Translations under genes and position numbers: made by a program
The notes under the pieces: generated by a model
What the model was told of the DNA's origin: nothing
The model's database searches: none
Seen by the model: only the letters and a program-made list of their open reading frames with translations
Origin: Pseudofrankia saprophytica
GTDB taxonomy: Bacteria > Actinomycetota > Actinomycetes > Frankiales > Frankiaceae
Reading direction: 5' to 3'
DNA: 64,000 nucleotides
Assembly (NCBI RefSeq): GCF_000235425.2
Contig: NZ_KI912266.1
Location: 5,329,217-5,393,216 of the forward strand
Shown: positions 1 to 8,900 of the stretch, piece after piece
How positions within the stretch are numbered: position 1 is the stretch's first letter
Layout of the letters: the number at the start of each line of letters is the position of its first letter

Positions 1-303
1 CAACTGGGTGAGATGACGCTCCGCCATCACCACGGTCGCACGTGTCGTGGCGACGCCGGTGGCATCGGGGCCGGCCTCGAGCAGCTCCAGACCGAGCCAC
101 CGCCGGTCAGCGGCGCGCCCCGCCTCAGCGACCGCCTCTGCGACCGCGGCCTCAGCGATCCCTGCCTCCGTGACCGCGGCCGGGTGGACGTCCTCGATGC
201 TCGCCTCAGCGTCCACGGCGCCCGTGAGGCCCGTGGCCTCCACCGTGCTCCCGGCGCCCCGGGCGCCCCTGGTGCCCTCGGTATCCGTCGTCACATCGGT
301 CAC
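1..303 (-). CDS. N-terminal part of an unidentified protein (cut by window edge)
   Basis: An open minus-strand frame starts at GTG 303 and continues without a stop to base 1 (101 codons). The first 65 or so residues are low-complexity, rich in Ala, Glu, Gly and Thr, and look like a poorly conserved extension. The following RWLGLELLEAGPDATGV stretch has the shape of the first strand-turn-strand of a PaaI-like hotdog thioesterase, but too little is present to be sure. A 15-bp inverted repeat lies 11 bases upstream of the start and may be an operator. Internal GTG codons could also serve as start. That it is a coding frame is inferred from the clean reading frame and the operator-like site; the product is not recognised. 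Confidence 0.4.
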   Translation of the reverse strand, partial: MTDVTTDTEGTRGARGAGSTVEATGLTGAVDAEASIEDVHPAAVTEAGIAEAAVAEAVAEAGRAADRRWLGLELLEAGPDATGVATTRATVVMAERHLTQL

Positions 304-313
304 GATGCCTGAC

Positions 314-328
314 GTTAGCATTTCTAAC
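314..328. promoter_or_regulatory. Inverted repeat upstream of the first gene, possible operator
   Basis: GTTAG-N5-CTAAC, perfect 5-bp arms in an AT-rich patch, sits just upstream of the leftward GTG start at 303. Position and symmetry suit a dimeric repressor site. No regulator gene is visible to pair with it. Confidence 0.3.
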
Positions 329-439
329 ATCCGGACGTTTTGGCGACTGCGACCGGCTCGCCAGCCCGGTCACGGTATTATCGCCATGCTTTCCGTATCG
401 ACGGCGCATCGATGTTCACCAGATACGGAGGAACATCCA

Positions 440-544
440 ATGAGCGAAGATAAATGGCCGGTGAGGGTCGCGAACCGCCCACCGGTACGTCACCTCTACG
501 GCTGTCGACTCGAGCCAGAAAGCGGAGGGACGGTCGAGCACTGA
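440..544 (+). CDS. Small ORF, 34 residues, unknown
   Basis: ATG 440 is preceded by GGAGGA (427-432) with a 7-base spacer, one of the best ribosome binding sites in the window. A TATTAT hexamer at 374-379 could be a -10 box. The product begins MSEDKWPVRV and ends GGTVEH, with one Cys, no signal peptide and no membrane segment. Its first codons (AGC GAA GAT AAA) are less GC-biased than the neighbours. It is not recognised as any family. The strong Shine-Dalgarno sequence is the main reason to list it; the coding potential of so short a frame cannot be judged from sequence alone. Confidence 0.35.
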   Translation: MSEDKWPVRVANRPPVRHLYGCRLEPESGGTVEH

Positions 545-739
545 CCCAGGCGCTGCCCGGGCATCGGCCGCCGGTGCTTTGTCGGTGTACCCGGCCGAAA
601 GAGTCACCGCCGATGCGCGCGCCGGTTCACCCGGACCGCGTGAGGCCGACATGAAGCCGGATGTCCGGCATCCAGCGCGGCGGGGCTGACCGGCGGTTAC
701 GGGCACCCGGGCGAAGCTCGGACGCTAGAGTCGGCCGTG

Positions 740-1444
740 ATGCGCCTAATACTGATCCGCCACGGCCAGACTCCCCACAACGTCGACGGCGCGCTCGACA
801 CCGCGCGCCCGGGCGCTGGGCTGACTCCCCTCGGGCACGCGCAGGCACAGGCACTCCCGGCCGCGCTCCGTGACGAACGAATCTCGGGGATCTACGCCTC
901 GGTCCTGACTCGCGCCCAGCTCACGGCGGCTCCCCTCGCCGCGGCCCACGGCCTCACCGTGCAGGTGCGCGAGGGAGTCGAGGAGATCGTCGCGGGCCAC
1001 CTCGAGCTACGCAGCGACAAGACTTCGATCACGACGTATCTAGAGACCATCCGCCACTGGATACACGGCGACCTGGACCACACGATGCCGGGCGGGGAGA
1101 GCGGCCGCGCCTTCGTCACCCGGTATGACACCGCCATAGCGGACATCGCCGCGGCGCATGCCGCCGACGACACCGTCGCGGTCATCAGCCACGGCGCCGC
1201 GATACGGACCTGGGCCGGCATCCGCGTGGGCGCGGTCGGGCCCGCGGACAACCGATGGGTGTCGAACACCGGGATGGTCATCCTCACCGGTGGTGGGACG
1301 GTCGGCTGGGACCTCGAGCAGTGGCTGGAGGAGCCGCCAGGCAGGCACGCCGGCCCAGGCATCGACGACCCGGGCCTCGCCGCCCGCGACGTCACCGGCG
1401 CCCCCGCCCGCGAGGCCATCGCCGAGGTTCGCGGCACCACGTAA
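740..1444 (+). CDS. Histidine phosphatase family protein (phosphoglycerate mutase-like)
   Basis: About 234 residues with the family signature at the N-terminus: the RHGQT box (His is the phosphate acceptor) around residues 7-11, and a second catalytic His in SHGAAIR near residue 155. The family removes phosphate from small metabolites or proteins in the cytoplasm; the substrate cannot be told from sequence. ATG 740 directly follows an in-frame GTG at 737, so either may start. A TAGAGT box ends a few bases before it (CTAGAGTCGGCC then GTG ATG), which suggests leaderless transcription. It stands alone between a small ORF and an aldo/keto reductase with its own promoter. Confidence 0.85.
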   Translation: MRLILIRHGQTPHNVDGALDTARPGAGLTPLGHAQAQALPAALRDERISGIYASVLTRAQLTAAPLAAAHGLTVQVREGVEEIVAGHLELRSDKTSITTYLETIRHWIHGDLDHTMPGGESGRAFVTRYDTAIADIAAAHAADDTVAVISHGAAIRTWAGIRVGAVGPADNRWVSNTGMVILTGGGTVGWDLEQWLEEPPGRHAGPGIDDPGLAARDVTGAPAREAIAEVRGTT

Positions 1445-1519
1445 CGGCCGGCCGCGCGGTCCGGCCGCGCCTGGCGCACCGCCGCCGGGTCGTGTTCCGA
1501 TCGGACGGGCGCCGCGGGC

Positions 1520-1550
1520 TTGACCTGGAGCGCACTCGAAGTTGGAGACT
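1520..1550 (+). promoter_or_regulatory. MerR-family type promoter of the aldo/keto reductase gene
   Basis: A TTGACC -35 box (1520-1525) is followed after 19 bases by GAGACT (1545-1550). The spacer holds an imperfect inverted repeat, ACCTGGAG/CTCGAAGT. A 19-bp spacer with dyad symmetry between the boxes is the hallmark of promoters twisted open by MerR/SoxR-type activators. No merR gene adjoins it, so the activator would be encoded elsewhere. Confidence 0.55.
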
Positions 1551-1622
1551 GGCCAGGTGCCCGCGGGACCGCCCGAGCGCGGTGTCCGCTGGTCTCCGTC
1601 ACCAGAGAGGATCCCGCTCAGG

Positions 1623-2618
1623 ATGCAGTTCACTCACCTCGGCCGTTCCGGTCTGTCCGTGTCTCGCCTCTGCCTGGGCACGATGAACTTCGGCCCGCTG
1701 ACCGACGAGGTCGACGCACACGCGATCATGGACGCGGCGCATGAGTACGGCATCAACTTCTTCGACACCGCCAACGTCTACGGGCTGCGCTCGGCCGGGG
1801 TCTCCGGCCTCGGGGACGGCGTGGGCGCCACCGAGTCGATCATCGGCCGCTGGTTCGCCGAGGGCGGAGGGCGCCGCGAGCGCACGGTGCTCGCCACCAA
1901 GGTCTACGGCAACATGGGCGAGGGGCCCAACGAGGGCAAGCTGTCGGCTCTCAACATCCGCCGCGCCCTGGACGCGAGCCTGACCCGCCTCCAGACCGAC
2001 TACATCGACCTGTACCAGTTCCACCACGTCGACCGGGCGACCCCGTGGGACGAGATCTGGCAGGCCATCGACGTCGCCATCACCGCCGGCAAGATCCTCT
2101 ACGTCGGCAGCAGCAACTTCGCCGGCTGGCACATCGCCCAGGCGCAGGCCGCCGCGGCCCAGCACGGGCTGGTCGGCCTGTCGAGCGAGCAGCCGTTCTA
2201 CAACCTGATCACCCGCGACATCGAGCTGGAGATCCTCCCGGCCGCCCAGCACTATGGTCTGGGCATCCTCCCGTGGTCGCCGCTGCAGAGCGGGCTGCTG
2301 GGCGGCGTGCTGCGCAAGGAGCGCGAAGGCCTGCGGCGACTCGAAGGCCGGGCGGCGCAGACCCTCAACGCCAAGCGCGCGCAGATCGAGGCCTACGAGG
2401 ACTTCGCCGCCGAGCTCGGCCACGAGCCCGGCGATGTCGCGCTCGCCTGGCTGCTGCACCAGCCCGCCGTCACCGCTCCGATCGTCGGTCCCCGCATCCG
2501 GCAGCAGCTCGACGACGCCGTCCGGGCACTCGACGTGCGCCTGGACGAGAAGGCGCTCGCCAGGCTGGACGAGATCTTCCCCGGCTACCGGACGGCACCC
2601 GAGCACTTCGCCTGGTAG
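1623..2618 (+). CDS. Aldo/keto reductase
   Basis: 331 residues. Likely an NADPH-dependent reductase of carbonyl compounds (AKR superfamily, voltage-gated K-channel beta-subunit/YajO-like branch). The catalytic tetrad is visible: Asp and Tyr in FFDTANVYG, Lys in LATKVYG, His in YQFHHVD. The C-terminal part has the usual phosphate-binding region (APIVGPR). ATG 1623 is chosen over an upstream in-frame ATG at 1542 because it begins the family consensus (MQFTHLGRSGL) and follows a GAGAGGA-type binding site. It is expressed from the MerR-type promoter upstream, which points to induction by oxidative or electrophile stress (inference). A strong hairpin follows at 2704-2743. Confidence 0.9.
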   Translation: MQFTHLGRSGLSVSRLCLGTMNFGPLTDEVDAHAIMDAAHEYGINFFDTANVYGLRSAGVSGLGDGVGATESIIGRWFAEGGGRRERTVLATKVYGNMGEGPNEGKLSALNIRRALDASLTRLQTDYIDLYQFHHVDRATPWDEIWQAIDVAITAGKILYVGSSNFAGWHIAQAQAAAAQHGLVGLSSEQPFYNLITRDIELEILPAAQHYGLGILPWSPLQSGLLGGVLRKEREGLRRLEGRAAQTLNAKRAQIEAYEDFAAELGHEPGDVALAWLLHQPAVTAPIVGPRIRQQLDDAVRALDVRLDEKALARLDEIFPGYRTAPEHFAW

Positions 2619-2703
2619 GCACACCCGGCGCCCCCGGCGCCGAGGTGCCGGGCACCGCCGGAAAGCATCGTCCCGACCGGCACCCCCACCCGGCACCGCC
2701 CAC

Positions 2704-2743
2704 TTTGCCGCTAATACCCTCTTACAGGGGTATTAGCGGCAAA
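2704..2743. terminator. Long perfect hairpin between two rightward genes
   Basis: Arms of 16 bp, TTTGCCGCTAATACCC and its exact complement, flank an 8-base loop. It may terminate transcription of the aldo/keto reductase gene, but no U-run follows, and the AT-rich inner stem is unlike usual actinobacterial terminators. It ends 22 bases before the next start codon, so an operator or attenuator role for the acyltransferase gene is an alternative. Confidence 0.55.
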
Positions 2744-2765
2744 GGCGGCGTTCTAGCTTAGACAA

Positions 2766-4298
2766 ATGCCGGTTCCTGTCGGAGCAAATCCTCCGTTTGT
2801 TGTCGACGCGCAACCGACCGGCCCCGGTCGCGACCAGAATTCGGAGCCGTCACCCGGCGCCACGGCGGTACCCGCGGTGCCGGTCGTGCCGGTCGTGCCG
2901 GTCGTGCCGGTGATCCTGTCCGGGCGGACCGACGCCGAGCTTCGGGTCCAGGCGGCCCGTCTGGGCGACCATCTGGCCCGGTATCCCGACGCGGACCCGC
3001 TCGACGTGGCACACGCCCTGGCGCGCCGCAGCCGGCTCCCCTGGCGATCGGTCGCGGTCGTCCCCAGCGGTCCGTCCGGCCGAGGGCGGCTGGCGGGCGC
3101 GCTCGCCAGGCTGTCCGACGGCCGTCCGGCGGGTGGGGCGGTCCGTGGGCAGGTCCGCCCGGGCGTCGCCCTCGGCCGGACCGCCTTCCTGTTCACCGGG
3201 CAGGGCGGCCAACGCCCGGGGCTGGGGCGTGAGCTGCGGGACGCCTACCCCGTGTTCGGCCGGGCGCTGGACGAGGTCTGCGCCCGGTTCGACGGGCGGC
3301 TGGAACGCCCGCTGGCCGACGTCATGTTCGCCGCCGCGGGATCGCCGGCGGCGGCGGCGCTCGACCAGTCGGCATACGCCCAGTGCGCGCTGTTCGCGTT
3401 CGAGACGGCGATGTTCCGCCTGCTGGAGTCCTGGGGCCTCGTACCCGACGTTCTGGTCGGGCACTCGATCGGCGAGCTCGTCGCGGCGTACCTCGCCGGG
3501 GTCTGGAGCCTCGACGACGCCTGCGCGCTCGTCGCCGCCCGCGGCCGGCTGACGCAGGAGTGCCGCCCGGGCGGGGCGATGGTCGCGATCCACGCGTCGG
3601 AGGCCGAGGTCCGCCACTCCATCGCGCGGCTCGCCGGCCAGGTGGACGTCGCCGCGGTCGACGGGCCCATGGCCACGGTGGTGGCCGGGGACGCGGAGAT
3701 GGTCGAGGCGGTGGCTGCGGGCTGGGCCGGCCGAGGCCGGAGCACGAGACGCCTGACCGTGAGCCACGCGTTCCATTCGCCCCACATGAACGGCATGCTC
3801 GACGCATTCCGGGCGGTGGCCGAGCGGGTGACCTACCAGGCGCCGGCCCTGCCGGTGGTGTCCAACCTCAGCGGCGAGCTGGCCACCGACGCCGAGCTGA
3901 CGTCACCCGATTACTGGGTGCGCCACGTACGCGGTCCCGTGCGGTTCGGCGACGGCGTGGCCCGGCTGTGCCGGGACGGGGTCACCTCCTTCGTCGAGCT
4001 CGGCCCCGACGCCGTCCTGGTCGCGCTCGCCACCGCCTGCCTGCCCAGGACGATGGCCGCTGGCGAGGGCGCGGTCCTGGTCGCGGCCTCCCGGGGCGGC
4101 AGACCCGAGGCAGAGGCGGCGCTGACCGCCGCCGCCCGCCTCGACGTCACAGGCTTCACCGTCGACTGGTCCGCCGCCTGCCCCAGCCGCGAGACTCGCC
4201 AGGCCGACACCGGTGAGCGTCAGGTCAGGGACGGTTCCGGTCGTATTCCGCCCGCGCGGCGTCGACCTCGGGCAGGTGTGCCTCGGCCCACTCCTTGA
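2766..4298 (+). CDS. Orphan polyketide-synthase acyltransferase (AT) domain protein, probably truncated
   Basis: 510 residues that read like a slice of a modular type I PKS. A KS-AT linker (about residues 50-105, PVILSGR...) is followed by a full AT domain (about 135-440). It has the FTGQGGQ entry loop, the GHSIGE nucleophile Ser, and an HAFHS motif, which in cis-AT PKSs goes with malonyl-CoA. No KS precedes and no KR or ACP follows. The last 25 codons are antisense to the hxlR gene, so the 3' end looks replaced. It could be a trans-acting malonyl transferase or a decaying PKS fragment; no other PKS gene is in the window. The N-terminus carries a VPV repeat. ATG 2766 lacks a clear ribosome binding site. 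Confidence 0.75.
   Translation: MPVPVGANPPFVVDAQPTGPGRDQNSEPSPGATAVPAVPVVPVVPVVPVILSGRTDAELRVQAARLGDHLARYPDADPLDVAHALARRSRLPWRSVAVVPSGPSGRGRLAGALARLSDGRPAGGAVRGQVRPGVALGRTAFLFTGQGGQRPGLGRELRDAYPVFGRALDEVCARFDGRLERPLADVMFAAAGSPAAAALDQSAYAQCALFAFETAMFRLLESWGLVPDVLVGHSIGELVAAYLAGVWSLDDACALVAARGRLTQECRPGGAMVAIHASEAEVRHSIARLAGQVDVAAVDGPMATVVAGDAEMVEAVAAGWAGRGRSTRRLTVSHAFHSPHMNGMLDAFRAVAERVTYQAPALPVVSNLSGELATDAELTSPDYWVRHVRGPVRFGDGVARLCRDGVTSFVELGPDAVLVALATACLPRTMAAGEGAVLVAASRGGRPEAEAALTAAARLDVTGFTVDWSAACPSRETRQADTGERQVRDGSGRIPPARRRPRAGVPRPTP
2877..2912 (+). repeat. Tandem 9-bp repeat inside the acyltransferase gene
   Basis: Four near-identical units of GTGCCGGTC in frame, encoding a VPV run just before the KS-AT linker. 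It is a slippage-prone microsatellite in an otherwise unconserved N-terminus. Confidence 0.8.
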
Positions 4299-4632
4299 GA
4301 TGGCGAATCGTGTCCAGCAGGGACAGGCCCAGCGGCGTGAGCTCGTAGTCGACCCGGACGGGCACCGACGGAGTCACCGTCCGGGTCAGCAGCCCGTCTC
4401 GTTCGAGACCCCGCAACGTCTGGGTCAGCATCTTCTGGCTCACGCCGGCGATTCGCGCGGCGAGCTCGGAATAGCGCATCCGGCCGCCGAGACCCAGCGC
4501 CACGATCACGAGGCTCACCCACTTGTCGCCGATCGTGTCGAGCAGCCGCCGGCTGGGGCAGGAGGGGTGGAACGCGTCGAATCGCGCCGTTGGCCTGTCA
4601 GCAGTCGGTCTTTCAACAGTGGTCACGTCCAT
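4225..4632 (-). CDS. HxlR-family transcriptional regulator
   Basis: 135 residues with the single HxlR winged-helix domain: [14 protein letters not shown] at the start of helix 1, then [10 protein letters not shown] and [16 protein letters not shown] recognition region and a wing. Only one conserved Cys (CPS) is present, the residue that senses quinones or aldehydes in YodB/HypR-type relatives. ATG 4632 has an excellent binding site (GGAGGTGAG). It is divergent from a quinone-reductase-like MDR gene, the arrangement expected if it represses that gene. Its 3' end overlaps the convergent acyltransferase frame by 74 bp. Confidence 0.9.
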   Translation of the reverse strand: MDVTTVERPTADRPTARFDAFHPSCPSRRLLDTIGDKWVSLVIVALGLGGRMRYSELAARIAGVSQKMLTQTLRGLERDGLLTRTVTPSVPVRVDYELTPLGLSLLDTIRHLKEWAEAHLPEVDAARAEYDRNRP

Positions 4633-4644
4633 GGCTCACCTCCG

Positions 4645-4695
4645 GGTGCCTACACCACTTCAGAGTGCCTTCTTCCCATCAGAGAGTAAGGCACC
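4645..4695. promoter_or_regulatory. Candidate HxlR operator region
   Basis: Three copies of a GGTGCCTTAC-like half-site lie in the divergent intergenic region: GGTGCCTAC (4645-4653), AGTGCCTTC (4664-4672) and inverted GTAAGGCACC (4686-4695). The last two form GTGCCTT-N16-AAGGCAC. Location between divergent promoters suggests control of both genes. Confidence 0.4.
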
Positions 4696-4745
4696 GATGG
4701 TGGTGCCGTGCACCGATCGGCGCACGCACCGGAAGGAGATCCGCC

Positions 4746-5642
4746 ATGACGCTCGCTCTCGTCTCCACGCCAGACACCCCCGCGCCCACCCTCCAGGAGG
4801 TGACCCTGCCCCCGCTGGGCCCCGGTGACCTGCGAGTCCGGGTGACGGCGGCCTCGGTCGATCCCGTCGACACCCTCTTCGCGGGCGGACCGGGCCGGGC
4901 GATCTTCGGGCTGACCGGCACCGTCGGCCTCGGCTGGTCCCTCACCGGCGTCGTCACCGAGATCGGCGCCGACGTCACCGGCTTCTCGGTCGGCGACCCG
5001 GTCGCCGCCGCCCACGGCAACCTCGCCGCCCCGGTCCGCGCGCACGCCGAGGAGACCGTCGTGCCGGCGGCGGGCGCCGCGCCGCTGCCCGCCGGCCTCG
5101 ATCCGGTCGCCGCCGCCTCCCTCCCCCTCAACGCCCTGACCGCGGCGCAGCTGGTCGACCGGCTGGGCCCCGCTGGCGGGCGGACCCTGCTGGTCACCGG
5201 TGCCGCCGGTGCCGTGGGCGGATACGCCATCGCGCTGGCCGCGCACGCCGGCTGGACGGTCACCGGGCTGGCGCGCGCGTCCGACCGGGACTTCGTGCTG
5301 CGAGCCGGGGCCCGCGCGCTGGTCACCGAGCTGCCGGGGCCGACGTTCGACGCCGTCGTCGACGGCGCCGTCCTGCACGCGGCGGCCCTCGCGGCGATCC
5401 GCGACGGCGGGACGTTCGCCGGGGTGACCTCGGCGTCCCCCGCGTCCCCGGAACGGGGCATCGAGGTCGGCATCGTGAACGTCCGGCCCGACAGTTCCCG
5501 GCTGGCCGACCTGCTCGCCCTCGCCGCCGGCGGCGTCCTGGAGCTGAGGGTGGCCGGCCGGGTGCCGCTGGCCGAGGCCGCGTCGGCGTACGACAAGGTC
5601 GCCGGCGGCGGCCAGCGGGGCCGGTGGCTGCTCATACCGTGA
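4746..5642 (+). CDS. NADP-dependent quinone/alkenal reductase of the MDR superfamily
   Basis: 298 residues, zinc-free medium-chain dehydrogenase/reductase. GroES-like N-terminal half, then a Rossmann half with LVTGAAGAVGGYA (nucleotide-binding glycine motif) and no catalytic zinc cysteines. Shorter than typical quinone oxidoreductases (320-330). ATG 4746 follows AAGGAGAT at ideal spacing, so the upstream in-frame extension is rejected. It faces hxlR across a 113-bp region with candidate operators; a detoxification role for quinones or aldehydes under HxlR control is inferred. Confidence 0.85.
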   Translation: MTLALVSTPDTPAPTLQEVTLPPLGPGDLRVRVTAASVDPVDTLFAGGPGRAIFGLTGTVGLGWSLTGVVTEIGADVTGFSVGDPVAAAHGNLAAPVRAHAEETVVPAAGAAPLPAGLDPVAAASLPLNALTAAQLVDRLGPAGGRTLLVTGAAGAVGGYAIALAAHAGWTVTGLARASDRDFVLRAGARALVTELPGPTFDAVVDGAVLHAAALAAIRDGGTFAGVTSASPASPERGIEVGIVNVRPDSSRLADLLALAAGGVLELRVAGRVPLAEAASAYDKVAGGGQRGRWLLIP

Positions 5643-5787
5643 CCCGCGGACCGGCCGCGCGGGAGTGGCCTGGTGGCCGGCGATCCGGATGTTGATCTTC
5701 CCGGCGGGTAGTGGTCACTCGTCTGGTAGGTTCCGAGACGCGGACTGGCGCATGCTGGCGAGGTCGCGCTGACCACCTGAGCTGGCC

Positions 5788-5826
5788 CGGAAGCGAGCCA
5801 GCTCGGAAGCGAGCCGCTCGGAAGCG
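5788..5826 (+). repeat. Short tandem repeat upstream of the sensor gene
   Basis: Two and a half copies of a 15-16 bp unit CGGAAGCGAGCC(A)GCT in the 269-bp leader of the giant sensor gene. No further function is visible. Confidence 0.5.
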
Positions 5827-5911
5827 GTCGGTGTTGGGCATGGCGCCAGAACACTGTTTCCGCTGTGTCGTCAGGAGAGGCTTTCCGCCGTAAGGGCGAG
5901 AGGACGGCCCC

Positions 5912-8900
5912 GTGAGCAGTGGAGCCGACGGCGGGGCGCGAGCGGTCGCCCCGACGGCGGCTGGGGTGTTCGCCGCCGACGAGGAGGTCGGCCGGGACCT
6001 GGCGGCGGTCGACTGGTCGGCGACGCCGATCGGCGAGCCGTCCGGATGGCCGCAGAGCCTGCGGACCGCGGTGAGCATCCTGCTGTCGTCGCGGTTCCCG
6101 ATGTGGATGGCGTGGGGCCCGCGGCTGACCTTCTTCTGCAACGCGGCCTACCGCCGCGGCACCCTGGGACAGAAGTACCCGTGGGCGCTGGGCCGCCCGG
6201 CTGGCCAGGTGTGGGAGGAGATCTGGGAGGACATCAGCCCCCGTATCGACCGGGTGCTGGCCACGGGCCAGGCCACCTGGGACGAGGGGTTGATGCTCTT
6301 CCTGGAACGCTCGGGATATCCGGAGGAGACCCACCACACCTTCTCCTACAGCCCACTGCGCGACGATCAGGGCGCGGTCGTCGGGATGCTGTGTGTGGTC
6401 ATTGAAGACACCGAACGTGTCATCGGCGAGCGGCGCATGACCACGCTGCGGAACCTCGGCTCGGATCCGAGCGTGCTGCGCACCGAGCAGGAGATGCTGG
6501 AGTTCACGGCGGACCAGCTGGGCCGCAACCAGCGCGACCTGCCGTTCACCCTGACCTACCTGTGCGACGACGACGGCGGCGCGCGGCTCGCGGCGACGAC
6601 CGGGATCGCGAGCGGTCATCCGGCCGCCCCGCGGTACCTGCCGACGGCCGACGACGCCGGGGTGTGGCCTGCCGCGTCGGCGGCCCGGGGCGAGTCGGTA
6701 CTCGTCGACCTCGACAGCCCACCACTCGACGGACCGGCGCCGGACGGATCGGCGCGGGGCGCGCTGCCGGCCGGCGACTGGCCACGGCCGCCGGCCCAGG
6801 CGCTGGTCGTGCCGCTGCTCCAGCACGGCGGTGCGCCGCTGGGGTTCATGGTGGCCGCGCTGAACCGGTATCGCCCGCTGGACGAGCGTTACCGCGGTTT
6901 CGTCGACCTGGTCGCGAGGCACGTCGCCACCGGGGTCCTCAGTGCCCGCAGCTATCGGGCTCAGCAGCGGCGGGCCGAGGAGCTGGCCGAGCTGGACCGC
7001 GCCAAGACCGCCTTCTTCGCCAACATCAGCCATGAGTTCCGCACCCCGCTGACCCTGATCACCGGGCCGGTGCAGGAGCTGCGGACCCACCTCGCCGACG
7101 CCGAGCCCGCGGTGCGGGAGGAGGTGGAGGTCATCCACCGCAACGGGCTGCGTCTCGGCAGGCTGGTCAACGCCCTGCTGGACTTCTCCCGGATCGAGGC
7201 CGGGCGCATGCGGGCCACCTACCAGCCGGTCGACCTGGCGGCGCTGACCGGGGAGCTGGCCAGCGTGTTCCGGTCCGCGATCGAGAAGGCCGGGCTGCGG
7301 TTCGACGTGGAGTGTCCCCCGCTGCCCGCCACGGTCTACGTCGACCGTGGCATGTGGGAGAAGGTGATCTTCAATCTGCTGTCCAACGCGGTCAAGTTCA
7401 CCTTCGACGGTGCCGTCGCCGTCCGCGTGGGCGCCGAGGGCGACCAGGCGGTCGTCACGGTCGCCGACACCGGCGTCGGCATCGCCGAGGCGGAGGTGCC
7501 ACGGCTGTTCGAGCGGTTCCACCGCGTGGAGCACGCCCGGTCCCGCTCCAGCGAGGGCAGCGGCATCGGGCTGGCGCTGGTCAGGGAGCTCGTCGGCATG
7601 CACGGCGGGGCCATCACCGCCTCCTCGGCGCAGGACCAGGGCACGACCTTCACGATTCGCCTGCCCTTCGGCCACGCCCACCTGCCGGCCGACGCCGTGG
7701 ACGATGGCGGGGCGGCGGTGACGACCTCGGTGAGCGCCGAGCCGTTCGTGCGGGAGGCGCTGCGCTGGCTGCCCGGCACCGCGGCCGCGGACGGCCAGCG
7801 CGCCGAGCAGAACGGCGAGGCCTTCCTCGCGCGGGCCGACGCACCCGACCCATCCGTCACGGCCGACGCCAGCCGCCGGGACCGGCCCGCGCGGGTGCTG
7901 GTCGCCGACGACAACGCCGACATGCGCGAGTACCTGACCCGTCTGCTCTGGAGCGCCGGGCACCAGGTCAGGACGGTCACCGACGGTCAGGCCGCGTTGG
8001 ACGCCATCCGCGCCGAGCTGCCCGACCTGGTCGTCAGCGACGTCATGATGCCCCGGCTGGACGGGCTGGGCCTGGTGGCCGCGCTGCGCGCGGACGGGCG
8101 CACCGCGAGCGTCCCCATACTGCTGCTGTCCGCGCGCGCCGACCAGGAGGCCTCCATCGAGGGGCTGGAGGCGGGCGCGGACGACTACCTGGTCAAACCG
8201 TTCGCCGCGGCCGACCTGCTGGCGCGGGTACGGGCCAACGTGGAGCTGGCCCGGCTGCGCAGCCAGCACGCCCGGTGGCGCACCGCCCTGCTGGACTCGC
8301 TGCAGGAGGGGTTCTTCGTCAGCGACCCCGACGGCACGGTCATCGAGATCAACGCCACGTTCGCCGAGATCCTCGGCTACGGGCCAGAAGGGGCTCCCTA
8401 CCGGCCGCCGCTGCCCTGGTGGCCCGATCCCGACACCGACCCGCACGCCTACCAGCGGGTCCGCCGCGAGTTCTCCCGCCTGGTCGAGAGCGTCACCGGC
8501 GCGGCCGATCTCCCGCTGGTCCACCGCGACGGGCACCGGGTCTGGCTGCGGGCCACCTTCAACCGGGTCGAGGACCCGGAGACCGGCCGGTACGTGATCG
8601 TGGGCACCGTCCGCGACATCACCGCCGAGCACTTCGCCGTCCAACGCGACACCGCCCTGGCCGCGCTCGCCGACCAGCTCGCCCAGGCCGACACCGTGCC
8701 CGATGCCCTGGCCGCCGCGGTGACCGAGCTGCGCCGCACCTGGTCGGCCACCCGCGTGGTCATCGCCGCCTTTCCCGCCAGCTCCACCGGCCACCGCGAG
8801 GAACCGGACCTGCTGTACACCAGCGACCACAGCCGGTGGCCCGAGCTGACGCCACGGCTGCGGCAGGAGCTGTCCGGGCTGTGCGAGGCACCGCTGCTGA

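Noticed and set aside
5690-5715. SigB-like promoter (GTTGAT...GGGTAG) before the sensor gene
   Set aside because: The boxes are only 9 bases apart, too close for a functional SigB-type promoter.
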